DNA from: Thermincola carboxydiphila | Lineage (GTDB): Bacteria > Bacillota > Thermincolia > Thermincolales > UBA2595 | Assembly: GCA_016841045.1 (NCBI GenBank) | Contig: JAENZX010000002.1 | Coordinates: 94,865-158,864, forward strand | Reading direction: 5' to 3' | DNA: 64,000 nt | Shown: positions 26,815-35,950 of the stretch, piece after piece | How the letters are laid out: the number at the start of each line of letters is the position of its first letter | Position numbering within the stretch: position 1 is the first letter of the stretch | Made by a program: the position numbers and the translations under genes | Notes under the pieces: generated by a model | What the model saw: only the letters and a program-made list of their open reading frames with translations | Database searches by the model: none | What the model was told of the DNA's origin: nothing

Positions 26815-28887
26815 ATGGCATCTGAACAGGTTGCCGCCAGGCGTTGGTTTAAGCATAGTGACATAATAGTGGCAGCAGCTGTTCTGGGGATGGTTGTAAT
26901 GATGATTATACCGGTCCCAACTCTTCTGCTGGATTTACTGTTAACGGTTAATATCACTTTCTCACTTATCATTATGCTTATAAGTATGTATAATAACGAA
27001 CCCCTTCAGTTTTCATCATTTCCTTCTGTGCTGTTGATTACGACCCTGTTTCGTCTCTCTCTAAATGTTAGTTCAACAAGGTTGATACTTCTTAATGGTA
27101 ACGCGGGAGAAATTATAGAGCAATTTGGGGCCTTTGTATTAGGGGGTAACCCGGTAGTTGGATTTATAATATTTCTTATTCTGGTAGTAATACAGTTTAT
27201 TGTCATTACCAAGGGTGCAGAGCGGGTGGCCGAAGTTGCAGCGAGGTTTACACTGGATGCAATGCCGGGGAAGCAGATGAGTATAGACGCTGATCTGAAT
27301 GCTGGGCTTATTACAGATCTCGAGGCAAAGACCAGAAGAGAGAGGATTCAGAGTGAAGCTGACTTCTACGGTGCAATGGATGGTGCCTCCAAGTTTATAA
27401 AAGGTGATGCTATTGCTGCAATTGTAATAGTAGTAATCAATATTTTGGGTGGATTTGCTATAGGTGTTTTACAACGAGGCCTTGAACTAACAGAAGCAAT
27501 AAATATCTACACAATTCTCACTGTGGGTGAGGGGTTGGTCGCACAGATCCCAGCTCTCCTTATTTCTACCGCAACCGGTATTACAGTTACCAGAGCAGCT
27601 TCTTCTGATATTAGCCTGGGGCAGGAATTATCGTTTCAGTTGTTCACAAGGCCAAGGGCATTGGCCATTGCATCGGGAGCTTTGGCTGGTATGGCAATTC
27701 TGGGAATGCCGCCTATCCCGTTTTTTAGTCTCTCAGCTTTAATGGGTTTGTTGGCTTACAGTATGAAGAAATCCCAAGATGCTCAGGAAGTAAGAATGAT
27801 TGAACAACAGCAGGAGGAAGAGGTTGAAGAAACCAAGAAACCAGAGAATGTGATGTCACTGTTGATGGTTGATGTACTAGAGATTGAAATGGGGTACTCA
27901 CTCATTCCACTTGTTGATGCAAATCAGGGAGGCGACCTTCTTGACAGGGTTGTTATGATACGGCGGCAATGTGCGCTGGAACTTGGTGTTGTGCTGCCTC
28001 CCATCAGGATGAGGGATAACATGCAGCTTAAACCCACCAGTTACGTAATTAAGGTTAAAGGTGTGGAGGTGGCCACCGGTGAACTGATGCCGGACCATTT
28101 CCTTGCTATGAGTTCTGGGCTTACAGACGAAGATGGAATCCCAGGCATCGACACTGTCGAACCGGCCTTTGGCCTGCCGGCTAAATGGGTTTCAGGCAAC
28201 TTAAGGGAACAGGCCGAATTAGCCGGTTACACTGTTGTTGACCCTTCTTCTGTGGTAGCTACTCACCTGACCGAAATAATAAAAGGCCACGCTCACGAAA
28301 TTCTCGGGCGGCAGGATGTTCAGAACCTCCTCGACCACGTAAAGAAAACACATCCGGCAGTTGTAGAAGAACTTATTCCGGGAATCTTGTCGGTGGGAGA
28401 GGTTCAAAAAGTACTGGCCGGTCTGTTAAGGGAGAGAGTATCTGTAAGGGACTTGGTGACAATACTCGAGACTCTTGCAGACCATGGAAGGGCTACCAAG
28501 GATACAGATATGCTTGTGGAATATGCCCGCCAGGGGCTAGCCCGAAATATAGTAAAACAATATGTTGACGATAACGATACCCTTTATGTAGTAACCCTTG
28601 ACCCGGCTGTTGAACAGGTGATTAGAGATTCTGTTCAGTATACGGAACACGGGTCCTATGTGGCAATGGATCCAGATAAAGCTCAGAGCATATTTAATAG
28701 TCTGACGGAAACTGTTGAACAAGTCACACAACGAGGAAATCAACCGGTAATACTATGTGCTCCTGTTGTCAGAATTTATTTTAAAAAACTTACGGAAAAG
28801 CTGGTTCCAGGACTTACCGTTTTGTCTTATAACGAGCTTGAAGGAAGAATTGATGTACAGTCTCTAGGGGTGGTGAAAATTAAGTGA
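26815..28887 (+). CDS. flhA: flagellar export protein FlhA
   Basis: Largest export-gate subunit, forming the nonameric cytoplasmic ring that docks substrates and chaperones. Seven or eight membrane helices lie in the first 330 residues. The FHIPEP-type region includes FPSVLLITTLFRLSLNVSSTRLIL and AARFTLDAMPGKQMSIDADLNAG. The cytoplasmic domain follows a charged linker at about 325-345. Length 690 is usual. The stop overlaps the flhF start. Confidence 0.97.
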   Translation: MASEQVAARRWFKHSDIIVAAAVLGMVVMMIIPVPTLLLDLLLTVNITFSLIIMLISMYNNEPLQFSSFPSVLLITTLFRLSLNVSSTRLILLNGNAGEIIEQFGAFVLGGNPVVGFIIFLILVVIQFIVITKGAERVAEVAARFTLDAMPGKQMSIDADLNAGLITDLEAKTRRERIQSEADFYGAMDGASKFIKGDAIAAIVIVVINILGGFAIGVLQRGLELTEAINIYTILTVGEGLVAQIPALLISTATGITVTRAASSDISLGQELSFQLFTRPRALAIASGALAGMAILGMPPIPFFSLSALMGLLAYSMKKSQDAQEVRMIEQQQEEEVEETKKPENVMSLLMVDVLEIEMGYSLIPLVDANQGGDLLDRVVMIRRQCALELGVVLPPIRMRDNMQLKPTSYVIKVKGVEVATGELMPDHFLAMSSGLTDEDGIPGIDTVEPAFGLPAKWVSGNLREQAELAGYTVVDPSSVVATHLTEIIKGHAHEILGRQDVQNLLDHVKKTHPAVVEELIPGILSVGEVQKVLAGLLRERVSVRDLVTILETLADHGRATKDTDMLVEYARQGLARNIVKQYVDDNDTLYVVTLDPAVEQVIRDSVQYTEHGSYVAMDPDKAQSIFNSLTETVEQVTQRGNQPVILCAPVVRIYFKKLTEKLVPGLTVLSYNELEGRIDVQSLGVVKIK

Positions 28888-30149
28888 GAGTAAAAAGGTA
28901 TGTAGCTGAAACTTTACAGGATGCGATGCTAAAGGTAAAAGTTGATATGGGAAAAGATGCAGTTATTCTTCACACACGGAAGTTTAGGGAAGGTGGATTT
29001 TTTGGTTTCTTCGGGAAGCAGATGTTTGAAGTAACAGCGGCAGTTGAGGATGCTCCCCCAACCCCGGTTAACCAAAGAGGTGTACGTCAGACACAGACGG
29101 TTAACAAAAATTCAGACAACCACCCGGCGAACAGTGCAGTTAAGGCTGATTCAAACACTGTTAAAAAGAATTCAAGCAGTGTTCCTAGTAAAGATTCAGA
29201 CAGTCAGGCAAGTAATATCAGTTCTGCTGCGATGGTTGCGGCAGCATCAGAAACTCAGGCTGATTTGCATGGAGAAATTCAGGAAATGAAGTCTTTGCTG
29301 GCTGAGATGATGAATCAGATGGATGTCGGAGAAGAAGTTAAAGCTCTGCCAAAGTCTCTTCAGAAATACCATCAAATGCTGATAGAAAATGAAGTTGATG
29401 AAAAATTGACAAAAAAAATTCTTAAGGATTGCTTAAAAAACTTACCCAAAGAAGAAGTGGCGAACCATGAGGCCGTTCGGGCTTGTCTGGAACAGCAAAT
29501 TCTAAAGCTTCTTAAAAAACCGAAACCCCTGTATTTCAAAAGACAGGGATTAAAGCAGCAGTCGGTAGCCCTTGTCGGACCAACCGGAGTGGGAAAGACC
29601 ACAACAATAGCTAAGCTGGCGGCGACCTTTGCTATTGTCGATAAGAAGAATGTTGCGCTTATAACGGCCGATACATACCGTGTTGCTGCAGTTGAGCAGC
29701 TCAAGACTTACGGTGAAATTATCGGAATTCCGGTTGACGTAGTGTTCACACCGCAAGAATTGCAGGAGGCGATTGCAAGGCACACTGACAAAGATTTGAT
29801 ATTAATTGATACTGCCGGACGCAGCCATAAAAATACCGAACAAATGGTTGAACTTAAGAGTTTTCTTGAAGTGGCTGAGCCATCGGAAATTTTCCTGGTA
29901 TTAAGTGCTTCAACAAGATCTAAAGACATGATGGAAATAGTAAACAAGTACTCAGATATAGCTATAAACAGAGTTATTTTTACAAAAATGGATGAAACCT
30001 CCTCTTATGGCGCCATATTGAATGTGGTTTCAAAAACTCAAAAATACCTCTCGTATATTACTGTAGGACAAAATGTTCCTGATGATATTGAGGTTGCTGA
30101 TCCTGCAAAAATAGTGAATATGATAATGGGGGAGAAAGCCCATGCGTGA
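28884..30149 (+). CDS. flhF: SRP-like GTPase FlhF
   Basis: Signal-recognition-particle-family GTPase that sets flagellar position and number with FlhG. The basic N-terminal B domain begins MRVKRYVAETLQDAMLKVK. A Ser/Asn/Gln-rich linker (about 60-125) precedes the NG domain. The G1 loop is [10 protein letters not shown] near residue 231, with DTAGRSHKN (G3) and TKMDETSSYGAI (G4). The GTG start overlaps flhA by four bases. Length 421. Confidence 0.96.
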   Translation: MRVKRYVAETLQDAMLKVKVDMGKDAVILHTRKFREGGFFGFFGKQMFEVTAAVEDAPPTPVNQRGVRQTQTVNKNSDNHPANSAVKADSNTVKKNSSSVPSKDSDSQASNISSAAMVAAASETQADLHGEIQEMKSLLAEMMNQMDVGEEVKALPKSLQKYHQMLIENEVDEKLTKKILKDCLKNLPKEEVANHEAVRACLEQQILKLLKKPKPLYFKRQGLKQQSVALVGPTGVGKTTTIAKLAATFAIVDKKNVALITADTYRVAAVEQLKTYGEIIGIPVDVVFTPQELQEAIARHTDKDLILIDTAGRSHKNTEQMVELKSFLEVAEPSEIFLVLSASTRSKDMMEIVNKYSDIAINRVIFTKMDETSSYGAILNVVSKTQKYLSYITVGQNVPDDIEVADPAKIVNMIMGEKAHA

Positions 30150-31026
30150 CCAGGCTGAACAACTTCGCGTATTGGCGAAAACCCTTAAGCATCGTGTGGA
30201 ATGTGACATTAAGGGAAATCAAAAGAAAACGAGGGTAATTGCCGTAACAAGCGGAAAGGGTGGAGTCGGGAAAACCAATTTTACCGTGAACTTCGCCTTG
30301 GCACTGATGTCTTTTGGTCAAAAGGTGATTATTCTGGATGCGGACCTTGGACTTGCCAACATAGATGTACTCCTTGGTGTGAAACCAGAGTATAACCTTT
30401 ATCACGTGCTAAAGGGCCAGAAAAACATTAAAGATATCATAACTACCGGTCCACGCGGTCTGCAGTTAATTGCAGGTGGTTCAGGGATGCAGGAACTTGC
30501 AAACCTCAGGCGGTGGCAGGTGGAACAGTTTATATCCAAACTGGAGCAGCTTGAAGGTATGGCTGATATTCTTATTATTGATACTGCTGCGGGATTATCA
30601 AGAAATGTTATGAGCTTTCTCCTCTCTTCTGATGAGGTAATTGTTATCACTACTCCTGAACCTACTGCTATCACTGATGCATATGGTCTTGTTAAAGCTA
30701 TGACTTCCAAGAAAAAGCAGGGCGTTGTTCATCTTGTAGTTAACAAGGTAGAGAGTGCCCAGGAGGCTGATATTACAGCCAGTAAATTTACTATAGTGGC
30801 AGAAAAATTCCTGAAGCTGAATATAGGACATCTTGGGTTTATTTTTGATGATCCCAATGTCTCAAAATCCGTTAAAATTCAGGAACCATTCATGCTTAAA
30901 TTTCCAAAGACATCCGCATCCCAGTGTATTCAGCGAATTGCTGCCCAGCTATTAAATGAGGTTTACATCCCGGAACCTGGTGGAGTAAAAGCCTTCTTTG
31001 GCAAAATAATGAAATTTTGGGGGTAA
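30142..31026 (+). CDS. flhG: flagellar number regulator FlhG (MinD-like ATPase)
   Basis: ParA/MinD-type ATPase that stimulates FlhF GTPase and controls flagellar placement. The N-terminal activating helix (DQAEQLRVLAKTL) is followed by the deviant Walker A SGKGGVGKTNFTVN near residue 36. DADLGLANIDVLLG and IIDTAAGLSRNVM are the other signature motifs, and the C-terminal helix would bind membrane. Length 294. It overlaps flhF by eight bases. Confidence 0.96.
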   Translation: MRDQAEQLRVLAKTLKHRVECDIKGNQKKTRVIAVTSGKGGVGKTNFTVNFALALMSFGQKVIILDADLGLANIDVLLGVKPEYNLYHVLKGQKNIKDIITTGPRGLQLIAGGSGMQELANLRRWQVEQFISKLEQLEGMADILIIDTAAGLSRNVMSFLLSSDEVIVITTPEPTAITDAYGLVKAMTSKKKQGVVHLVVNKVESAQEADITASKFTIVAEKFLKLNIGHLGFIFDDPNVSKSVKIQEPFMLKFPKTSASQCIQRIAAQLLNEVYIPEPGGVKAFFGKIMKFWG

Positions 31027-31066
31027 ACATAATTTTCTTTATTCTACAACGAAGGGAGGCCCTAAG

Positions 31067-31714
31067 ATGTTTGAGCCAATTAAAGAGAACAGTTTTATTG
31101 ATATAACCACATCAGGTACAAATGGTAAAAAGTACTCTTGTAAAGTTAAAGAAATATTGGGTGAAAGGCTTTTTGCATTAATGCCAGACGATTTAAATGA
31201 CTCCAGTGACTTTATTCCTGGGAGCAAGGTTAAAGTTACTTATTCTGACAGGTCAGCAGTTTATTCATTTCTTTCAGAAATTATTGTTTTAAAGCCTGGA
31301 ACCCCTTCAATTTTAACCCTTGGAAGACCCGCAAATATGGTAAGAATTCAGAGACGAAACTTTGTTAGATTAGTTGCCAGACTGAAAATATTTTCTAATA
31401 AGATTGCTGGTGATAACAAAGACGCAGAGTTTTTCTCTGCTACTACTTCAGATATTAGCGGCGGTGGTCTATTATTTGGCTGTGACACCCAGCTAAATGT
31501 TGGAGAAACGCTGGAAGCAACGATTTTCATTGGGCAAAACCAGACTATTTCAGCAGTTGGCCGAATTGTGAGAGTGGTGGAACAGTCGGCTTTATCCAAA
31601 TACAGATATTCTGTAGGTTTGGAATTTACAGACATAAAGGAGTCGGAAAGAGACAAGATCATAAAATATATTTTTAACCAGCAAAGGGAGCTTAGAACAA
31701 AAGGGCTTTTATAG
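31067..31714 (+). CDS. PilZ-domain flagellar brake protein, YcgR/YpfA type
   Basis: Cyclic-di-GMP receptor that would slow or stop the motor when the second messenger is high. The N-terminal YcgR-type beta domain covers about 1-90. The PilZ domain has the c-di-GMP-binding RRNFVR motif (Arg97 and Arg101) and the DISGGG motif (Asp129, Ser131, Gly134), so binding residues are intact. It sits between flhG and cheA, the place of cheB in Bacillus. Length 215. Confidence 0.9.
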   Translation: MFEPIKENSFIDITTSGTNGKKYSCKVKEILGERLFALMPDDLNDSSDFIPGSKVKVTYSDRSAVYSFLSEIIVLKPGTPSILTLGRPANMVRIQRRNFVRLVARLKIFSNKIAGDNKDAEFFSATTSDISGGGLLFGCDTQLNVGETLEATIFIGQNQTISAVGRIVRVVEQSALSKYRYSVGLEFTDIKESERDKIIKYIFNQQRELRTKGLL

Positions 31715-31734
31715 AATAGGAACATGGGAAAGCT

Positions 31735-31768
31735 GGCTGCGGTTTTTGCAGCCTCACGGGGAGGTGAG
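31735..31768 (+). other. tandem hairpins before cheA
   Basis: GGCTGC pairs with GCAGCC around GGTTTTT, and next to it CTCAC pairs with GTGAG around GGGGAG. The second hairpin holds the cheA ribosome-binding GGGGAGGTGAG. It could tune cheA translation; no test is possible from sequence alone. Confidence 0.35.
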
Positions 31769-31773
31769 AAGTC

Positions 31774-33861
31774 ATGGACATGTCTCGATACCTGGATACT
31801 TTTCTTGAGGAAGCTAGAGAAAATTTACAACAGATGGAACAGGTCCTCTTAAGCCTTGAAGCTTCACCAGAAAACAAACTATTGTTAGATCAAATTTTTC
31901 GGTCAACACACACAATTAAGGGTATGTCTGCCACAATGAGCTATAACACAATGGCTGAAGTAACCCATGAAATGGAGAATATTTTACACCAATTAAGGAA
32001 AGGTGAACTTCGGCTGACGACAGCGTTTACGGATTTACTGCTAAAAGCTGTAGATTTATTAAATTCCATGGTTATTGATATTGCTAACGGCGGAAAGGGT
32101 GAACTCCCTGTGGAGCATATCCTGTCCCTGTTGCGGGATTCTGCAAGTATTAACCAACAGGTAACGGCGGAAGAGATAATGATATCACCTGCAGCTAGAG
32201 ACCAGCACTGTCAACTGCCGATAAGCTCAATAAACTTTAATCAATTCGAGAAAAATCTTATTATGAAAGCTATTGACCAGGGATACCAATGTTACCACCT
32301 GGTTGTACATATAAATTCTTCGTCTACAATGAAATCTGCCAGGGCATTTGTGATTTTCAAAAACCTGGAGCAGGTGGGAGAGGTTGTTAAAACCATTCCG
32401 TCCGTTCAGGAGATTGAGGAAGAACGTTTTGACAACAGTTTTGAATTAATTATTATCTCGGGAGAATCCCCTGAGGTTATTAGAGAGTGCCTTCTGTCCA
32501 TTGCTGAAATGGAAGAACCAGAGATAAATTCTATTTCAGAGGTTATTAATCTATTACCTGACAGCAAAAGTGATGAAGGTGATTCAAACTTTTGTGATCT
32601 GACAGAAACGATGGAAAAACCAGAAACAATAAAAACAACAGAAGCTATAGAGGTCAGAGAAGCGGTGTTAGGTACTGATGCAATCTTAGAGCCGACAAAT
32701 ACCAGAACTGGTTTTACCCAATCCATAAGAGTAGAGAACAGTAAGTTGGATAGCCTGATGAATTTGGTTGGGGAGCTTGTAATAAGCAAGACACGTTTAG
32801 ATCGTATTAGACGGGCTCATCCAGTTCCTGAACTGACTGATACCTTTGAACAAATGAGTCGGGTAACTGCCGACCTGCAGGATATAGTCATGAAAATTCG
32901 TATGCTTCCTATTGAAACTGTTTTTAGCAGGTTTCCCCGTATGGTTAGGGATTTGGCCAGAGACCTGGATAAGGATATTGACATTGTTTTAACAGGTGAG
33001 GATACGGAACTTGACCGTACAGTTATTGATGAAATTGGTGAACCGCTGCTTCACCTGATTAGAAATGCTGTTGACCATGGGATTGAGAATTTTCAGGATA
33101 GGGCTGCCCGTGGTAAAAATAAACAGGGTCTAATCAGTCTTACAGCAAAGTATGAAGGCAATCATGTAGTCATTGAAGTAGAAGACGATGGTAAAGGAAT
33201 TGATCCTGAGGCAATCCGTAGAACGGCAGTTAAAATGGGTCTATTTACTGCAGAGCAAGTTGCGGAGATGGATGCTGAGGCCTTGGTAAATTTGGTGCTG
33301 GAACCAGGTTTTACGACAGCGGAAGCTGTTTCGGATATTTCGGGCCGCGGTGTTGGTTTGGATGTAGTCAGGAGTAAAATTGAGGCTTTAAGCGGCAGTA
33401 TTCAGATTCAATCGGTACCAGAATCAGGAACGAAGTTTATAATCAGGCTGCCCTTGACACTGGCGATTATTCAGGCTTTACTTGTTTCTGTAGAAAATGA
33501 AACTTATGCTATTCCTTTGAGTTTTATTTCTGAAACAACTTCAGTTTTGCCCCATGATATAACCAAAGTACAGGATAAGGAATTTATGTTTTTACGGGGG
33601 AACCTTCTCCCTCTTAAAAGACTGCAGAATATTTTCCAGGTGCCGTATTCTTCCGTCGCCAAAGAGCCGGAGATGAATTTGGTTGTAGTAAAAAAAGGCA
33701 GCAGATATGTTGGTCTGGTAGTAGATACTTTAATAGGCCAGCAGGAAATTGTAATTAAACCGGTCAGCAGTTTATTTGGAAATATAGACGTTATCGCGGG
33801 AGCGACGATACTTGGTGACGGATGTGTCTCCCTTATTATAGATGTTTCCGGTTTGTTATAG
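31774..33861 (+). CDS. cheA: chemotaxis histidine kinase CheA
   Basis: Receptor-coupled kinase that phosphorylates CheY. The P1 phosphotransfer domain carries His46 in RSTHTIKGMSATM. A P2 domain lies at about 150-260, followed by a Glu/Thr-rich linker. P3 dimerisation starts near SIRVENSKLDSLMNLVGELVI. The P4 ATP site has the N box HLIRNAVDHGIE, EVEDDGKGID and GRGVGLDVV. P5 is the CheW-like C-terminus. Length 695 is full size. Confidence 0.97.
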   Translation: MDMSRYLDTFLEEARENLQQMEQVLLSLEASPENKLLLDQIFRSTHTIKGMSATMSYNTMAEVTHEMENILHQLRKGELRLTTAFTDLLLKAVDLLNSMVIDIANGGKGELPVEHILSLLRDSASINQQVTAEEIMISPAARDQHCQLPISSINFNQFEKNLIMKAIDQGYQCYHLVVHINSSSTMKSARAFVIFKNLEQVGEVVKTIPSVQEIEEERFDNSFELIIISGESPEVIRECLLSIAEMEEPEINSISEVINLLPDSKSDEGDSNFCDLTETMEKPETIKTTEAIEVREAVLGTDAILEPTNTRTGFTQSIRVENSKLDSLMNLVGELVISKTRLDRIRRAHPVPELTDTFEQMSRVTADLQDIVMKIRMLPIETVFSRFPRMVRDLARDLDKDIDIVLTGEDTELDRTVIDEIGEPLLHLIRNAVDHGIENFQDRAARGKNKQGLISLTAKYEGNHVVIEVEDDGKGIDPEAIRRTAVKMGLFTAEQVAEMDAEALVNLVLEPGFTTAEAVSDISGRGVGLDVVRSKIEALSGSIQIQSVPESGTKFIIRLPLTLAIIQALLVSVENETYAIPLSFISETTSVLPHDITKVQDKEFMFLRGNLLPLKRLQNIFQVPYSSVAKEPEMNLVVVKKGSRYVGLVVDTLIGQQEIVIKPVSSLFGNIDVIAGATILGDGCVSLIIDVSGLL

Positions 33862-33873
33862 GGGGATGTAACT

Positions 33874-34308
33874 TTGAATGATGTTCAGCTAATCTCATGG
33901 GCTGTAAGCAACGAAGAGTATGCTGTAGAAATAGAAAACATTCAGGAGATTGTCCGGGTAACGGATATTACAAGAATGCCGTTTAGTCAGCACTATTTGC
34001 CGGGGGTTATTAACCTTAGGGGAATGGTAGTTCCTGTTATGGATATGGCTAAGAGGCTGCATTTACCTGAGTTGACGTTATCAGATTCATCCAGAATCAT
34101 CATTGTGGCCAGAGGTGGAATTACTGCGGGGCTGTTAGTAGACCGGGTATCTGAAGTTGTTAAGCTCGACCTTTCATATATAGAGTCCCAGGATATACTA
34201 TCATCCGCTGAATCAACAATTAAATATATTAAAGGAATAGCAAAATTAGGCGAAAGAGTGTTATTAATACTGGATATGGACAGAATTTTTGAACTCGATG
34301 ATGAATGA
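33874..34308 (+). CDS. cheW: chemotaxis adaptor CheW
   Basis: SH3-like scaffold that couples chemoreceptors to CheA. The hallmark sequence EEYAVEIENIQEIVRVTDITRMPFS and LPGVINLRGMVVPVMDMAKRL is followed by LLVDRVSEVV. The start is TTG behind GGGGGATG. Length 144. It lies 12 bases after cheA and 28 bases before cheC. Confidence 0.97.
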   Translation: MNDVQLISWAVSNEEYAVEIENIQEIVRVTDITRMPFSQHYLPGVINLRGMVVPVMDMAKRLHLPELTLSDSSRIIIVARGGITAGLLVDRVSEVVKLDLSYIESQDILSSAESTIKYIKGIAKLGERVLLILDMDRIFELDDE

Positions 34309-34336
34309 GAAAGTTTAGCTGGGAGGTGACAAAGTT

Positions 34337-34942
34337 TTGTATTTATCGGAATTTGAATTTGAAGCTCTTAAAAGGATAGGCGCTGAAGGTGCAAGCAATG
34401 GTGCAAAGGCATTGTCACTGATGATGGAAAAGACAGTAGGAATGGGTGTTTCGCTTATAAAGGTATTACCTTTAACTGAAGTGGCTGAGGCAATGGGAGG
34501 TGCTGAAACTGTAGTTGCAGGAATATTTCTGACAGCCGGGGGACCTGCACCTTGCAACATTTTGTTTATTTTTCCCATAGAGAGTGCAAAAACATTAGCG
34601 GGACATCTTGTGGAATATAGTTATGCATATGATGAAGAAATTGATTTCATGGGCAAATCGGCGCTTTCAGAAGTTGGAAATGTAGTCTCAGGTGCATATC
34701 TTAAATCACTTTCAGATTTTACAGAAATGGAATTTATACCATCAGTGCCTGCCCTGGCCATTGACATGGCCGGTGCTGTATTAGATGCAGTGCTTGCACG
34801 GGTAGGGATGACTGACGACATGGCAGTGTTAATGGAAACAGTTTTTAGTGAAATTGAGCAGAATGTTATCGGTCATTTCTTTCTTTTACCTGAAGCGGGT
34901 TCACTTGACAAAATATTGGAAGCAATAGGGGTAAAGGAGTAG
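34337..34942 (+). CDS. cheC: CheY-P phosphatase CheC, one active site degenerate
   Basis: CheC removes phosphate from CheY and activates or sequesters CheD. The family normally has two ExxN helices. Here the first reads RIGAEGASNGAKALS where ExxN should be R..A, so it looks inactive. The second, LSEVGNVVSGAYL near residue 115, keeps Glu and Asn. The residual fold is clear (GAETVVAGIFLTAGG and FPIESAKTLAGHL). TTG start after GGGAGGTGA. Length 201. Confidence 0.93.
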   Translation: MYLSEFEFEALKRIGAEGASNGAKALSLMMEKTVGMGVSLIKVLPLTEVAEAMGGAETVVAGIFLTAGGPAPCNILFIFPIESAKTLAGHLVEYSYAYDEEIDFMGKSALSEVGNVVSGAYLKSLSDFTEMEFIPSVPALAIDMAGAVLDAVLARVGMTDDMAVLMETVFSEIEQNVIGHFFLLPEAGSLDKILEAIGVKE

Positions 34943-34948
34943 TGGCCT

Positions 34949-35425
34949 ATGATAATTAAGGTCGGAATGGCAGACCTGAATATAGCTAAAGCCCCTGATA
35001 TTCTACAAACCTGCGGGCTGGGTTCTTGTGTTGGAATTTGTCTTTGGGACTCTTCGGCAAAGCTGGCGGGAATGGCACATATTATGCTGCCCTGCAGCTC
35101 TATTGGGAAAAGGGGAAATGAAGCAAAGTTTGCAGACACTGCACTGCCTTTACTCATTGAAAAAATGAAAAAGAGTGGCGCTGATGAACACAGGCTTATT
35201 GCTAAAATAGCTGGGGGATCCCAGATGTTTTCGTTTAGTAGTTCAAGTGATGTTATGAAAATCGGTGAGCGAAATACTGAAGCGGTAAAACAGTGTCTTA
35301 AGAATGCCAGAATACGATTAATTGCAGAGGATACCGGTGGCAGCTACGGGAGAACGATTGAATTAAATGCAGAAACGGGTTCTCTTTACATAAGGACAGT
35401 AAGCCTGGGAGAGAAGTACATCTAA
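34949..35425 (+). CDS. cheD: chemoreceptor glutamine deamidase CheD
   Basis: Deamidates glutamines on chemoreceptors and binds CheC. The catalytic set is intact and in register with the Thermotoga enzyme: Thr21, Cys27 (GLGSCVGI) and His44 (GMAHIMLP). The AKIAGGSQMF and EDTGGSYGRT segments complete the fold. Length 158. It follows cheC by six bases, the usual partner arrangement. Confidence 0.96.
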   Translation: MIIKVGMADLNIAKAPDILQTCGLGSCVGICLWDSSAKLAGMAHIMLPCSSIGKRGNEAKFADTALPLLIEKMKKSGADEHRLIAKIAGGSQMFSFSSSSDVMKIGERNTEAVKQCLKNARIRLIAEDTGGSYGRTIELNAETGSLYIRTVSLGEKYI

Positions 35426-35437
35426 GGAGGTTTTCAG

Positions 35438-35932
35438 GTGTCTGGAAACAGACTTGTATTCATTACCATCTTTCTAATAGTCTTTATACTAATGATGACT
35501 ATCGGACTAGTTTCCGGGGTTTCGCCAGGCGCAGGGGTTATACGGGCATTGTTAGCCGCCACCTTTTTTACTGCCCTTTCTTTTGGAACATTATTTCTAA
35601 TAACCCGCTATGTTATTGACGATATTCAATTACCTGACAGTTGCGATACTGAAGGGGAAACCACCCCTGAAAATGAAAATACAGGTCAAATGTTAGATAT
35701 AATGGTTTCAGATCCTTCTGAGAAAACCGAGGAAGAGGCTCCAGCAGAACCATCTAATACAAATGCCGAAGACATTGCCGAAAACATTGCAGAAGACATT
35801 GCAAAAGACATTTATGATGAGGAACTCAGTCCTCTGGTTACCAAACAGATTGACCCAAATGTTGAAAAAGTTATTAATAGTGATCCTAAGAGGATGGCTG
35901 ACATTATTAAAAAGATGGGCTTTGAGGATTAA
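35438..35932 (+). CDS. membrane protein of unknown function
   Basis: I do not recognise a named family. Two membrane helices lie near the N-terminus (residues about 7-25 and 34-58). Then comes an acidic, Pro/Glu/Asn-rich cytoplasmic or periplasmic linker, a four-fold DIAE-type repeat encoded by a 12-bp unit (35772-35813), and a short conserved-looking end VINSDPKRMADIIKKMGFED. That end resembles the Asp-Pro-x3-Ala-x3 pattern of the FliF tail, which binds FliG; this is only a resemblance. The start is GTG. It lies between cheD and the sigma factor. Confidence 0.6.
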   Translation: MSGNRLVFITIFLIVFILMMTIGLVSGVSPGAGVIRALLAATFFTALSFGTLFLITRYVIDDIQLPDSCDTEGETTPENENTGQMLDIMVSDPSEKTEEEAPAEPSNTNAEDIAENIAEDIAKDIYDEELSPLVTKQIDPNVEKVINSDPKRMADIIKKMGFED

Positions 35933-35950
35933 TCCTTCAGGGAGGTATTC

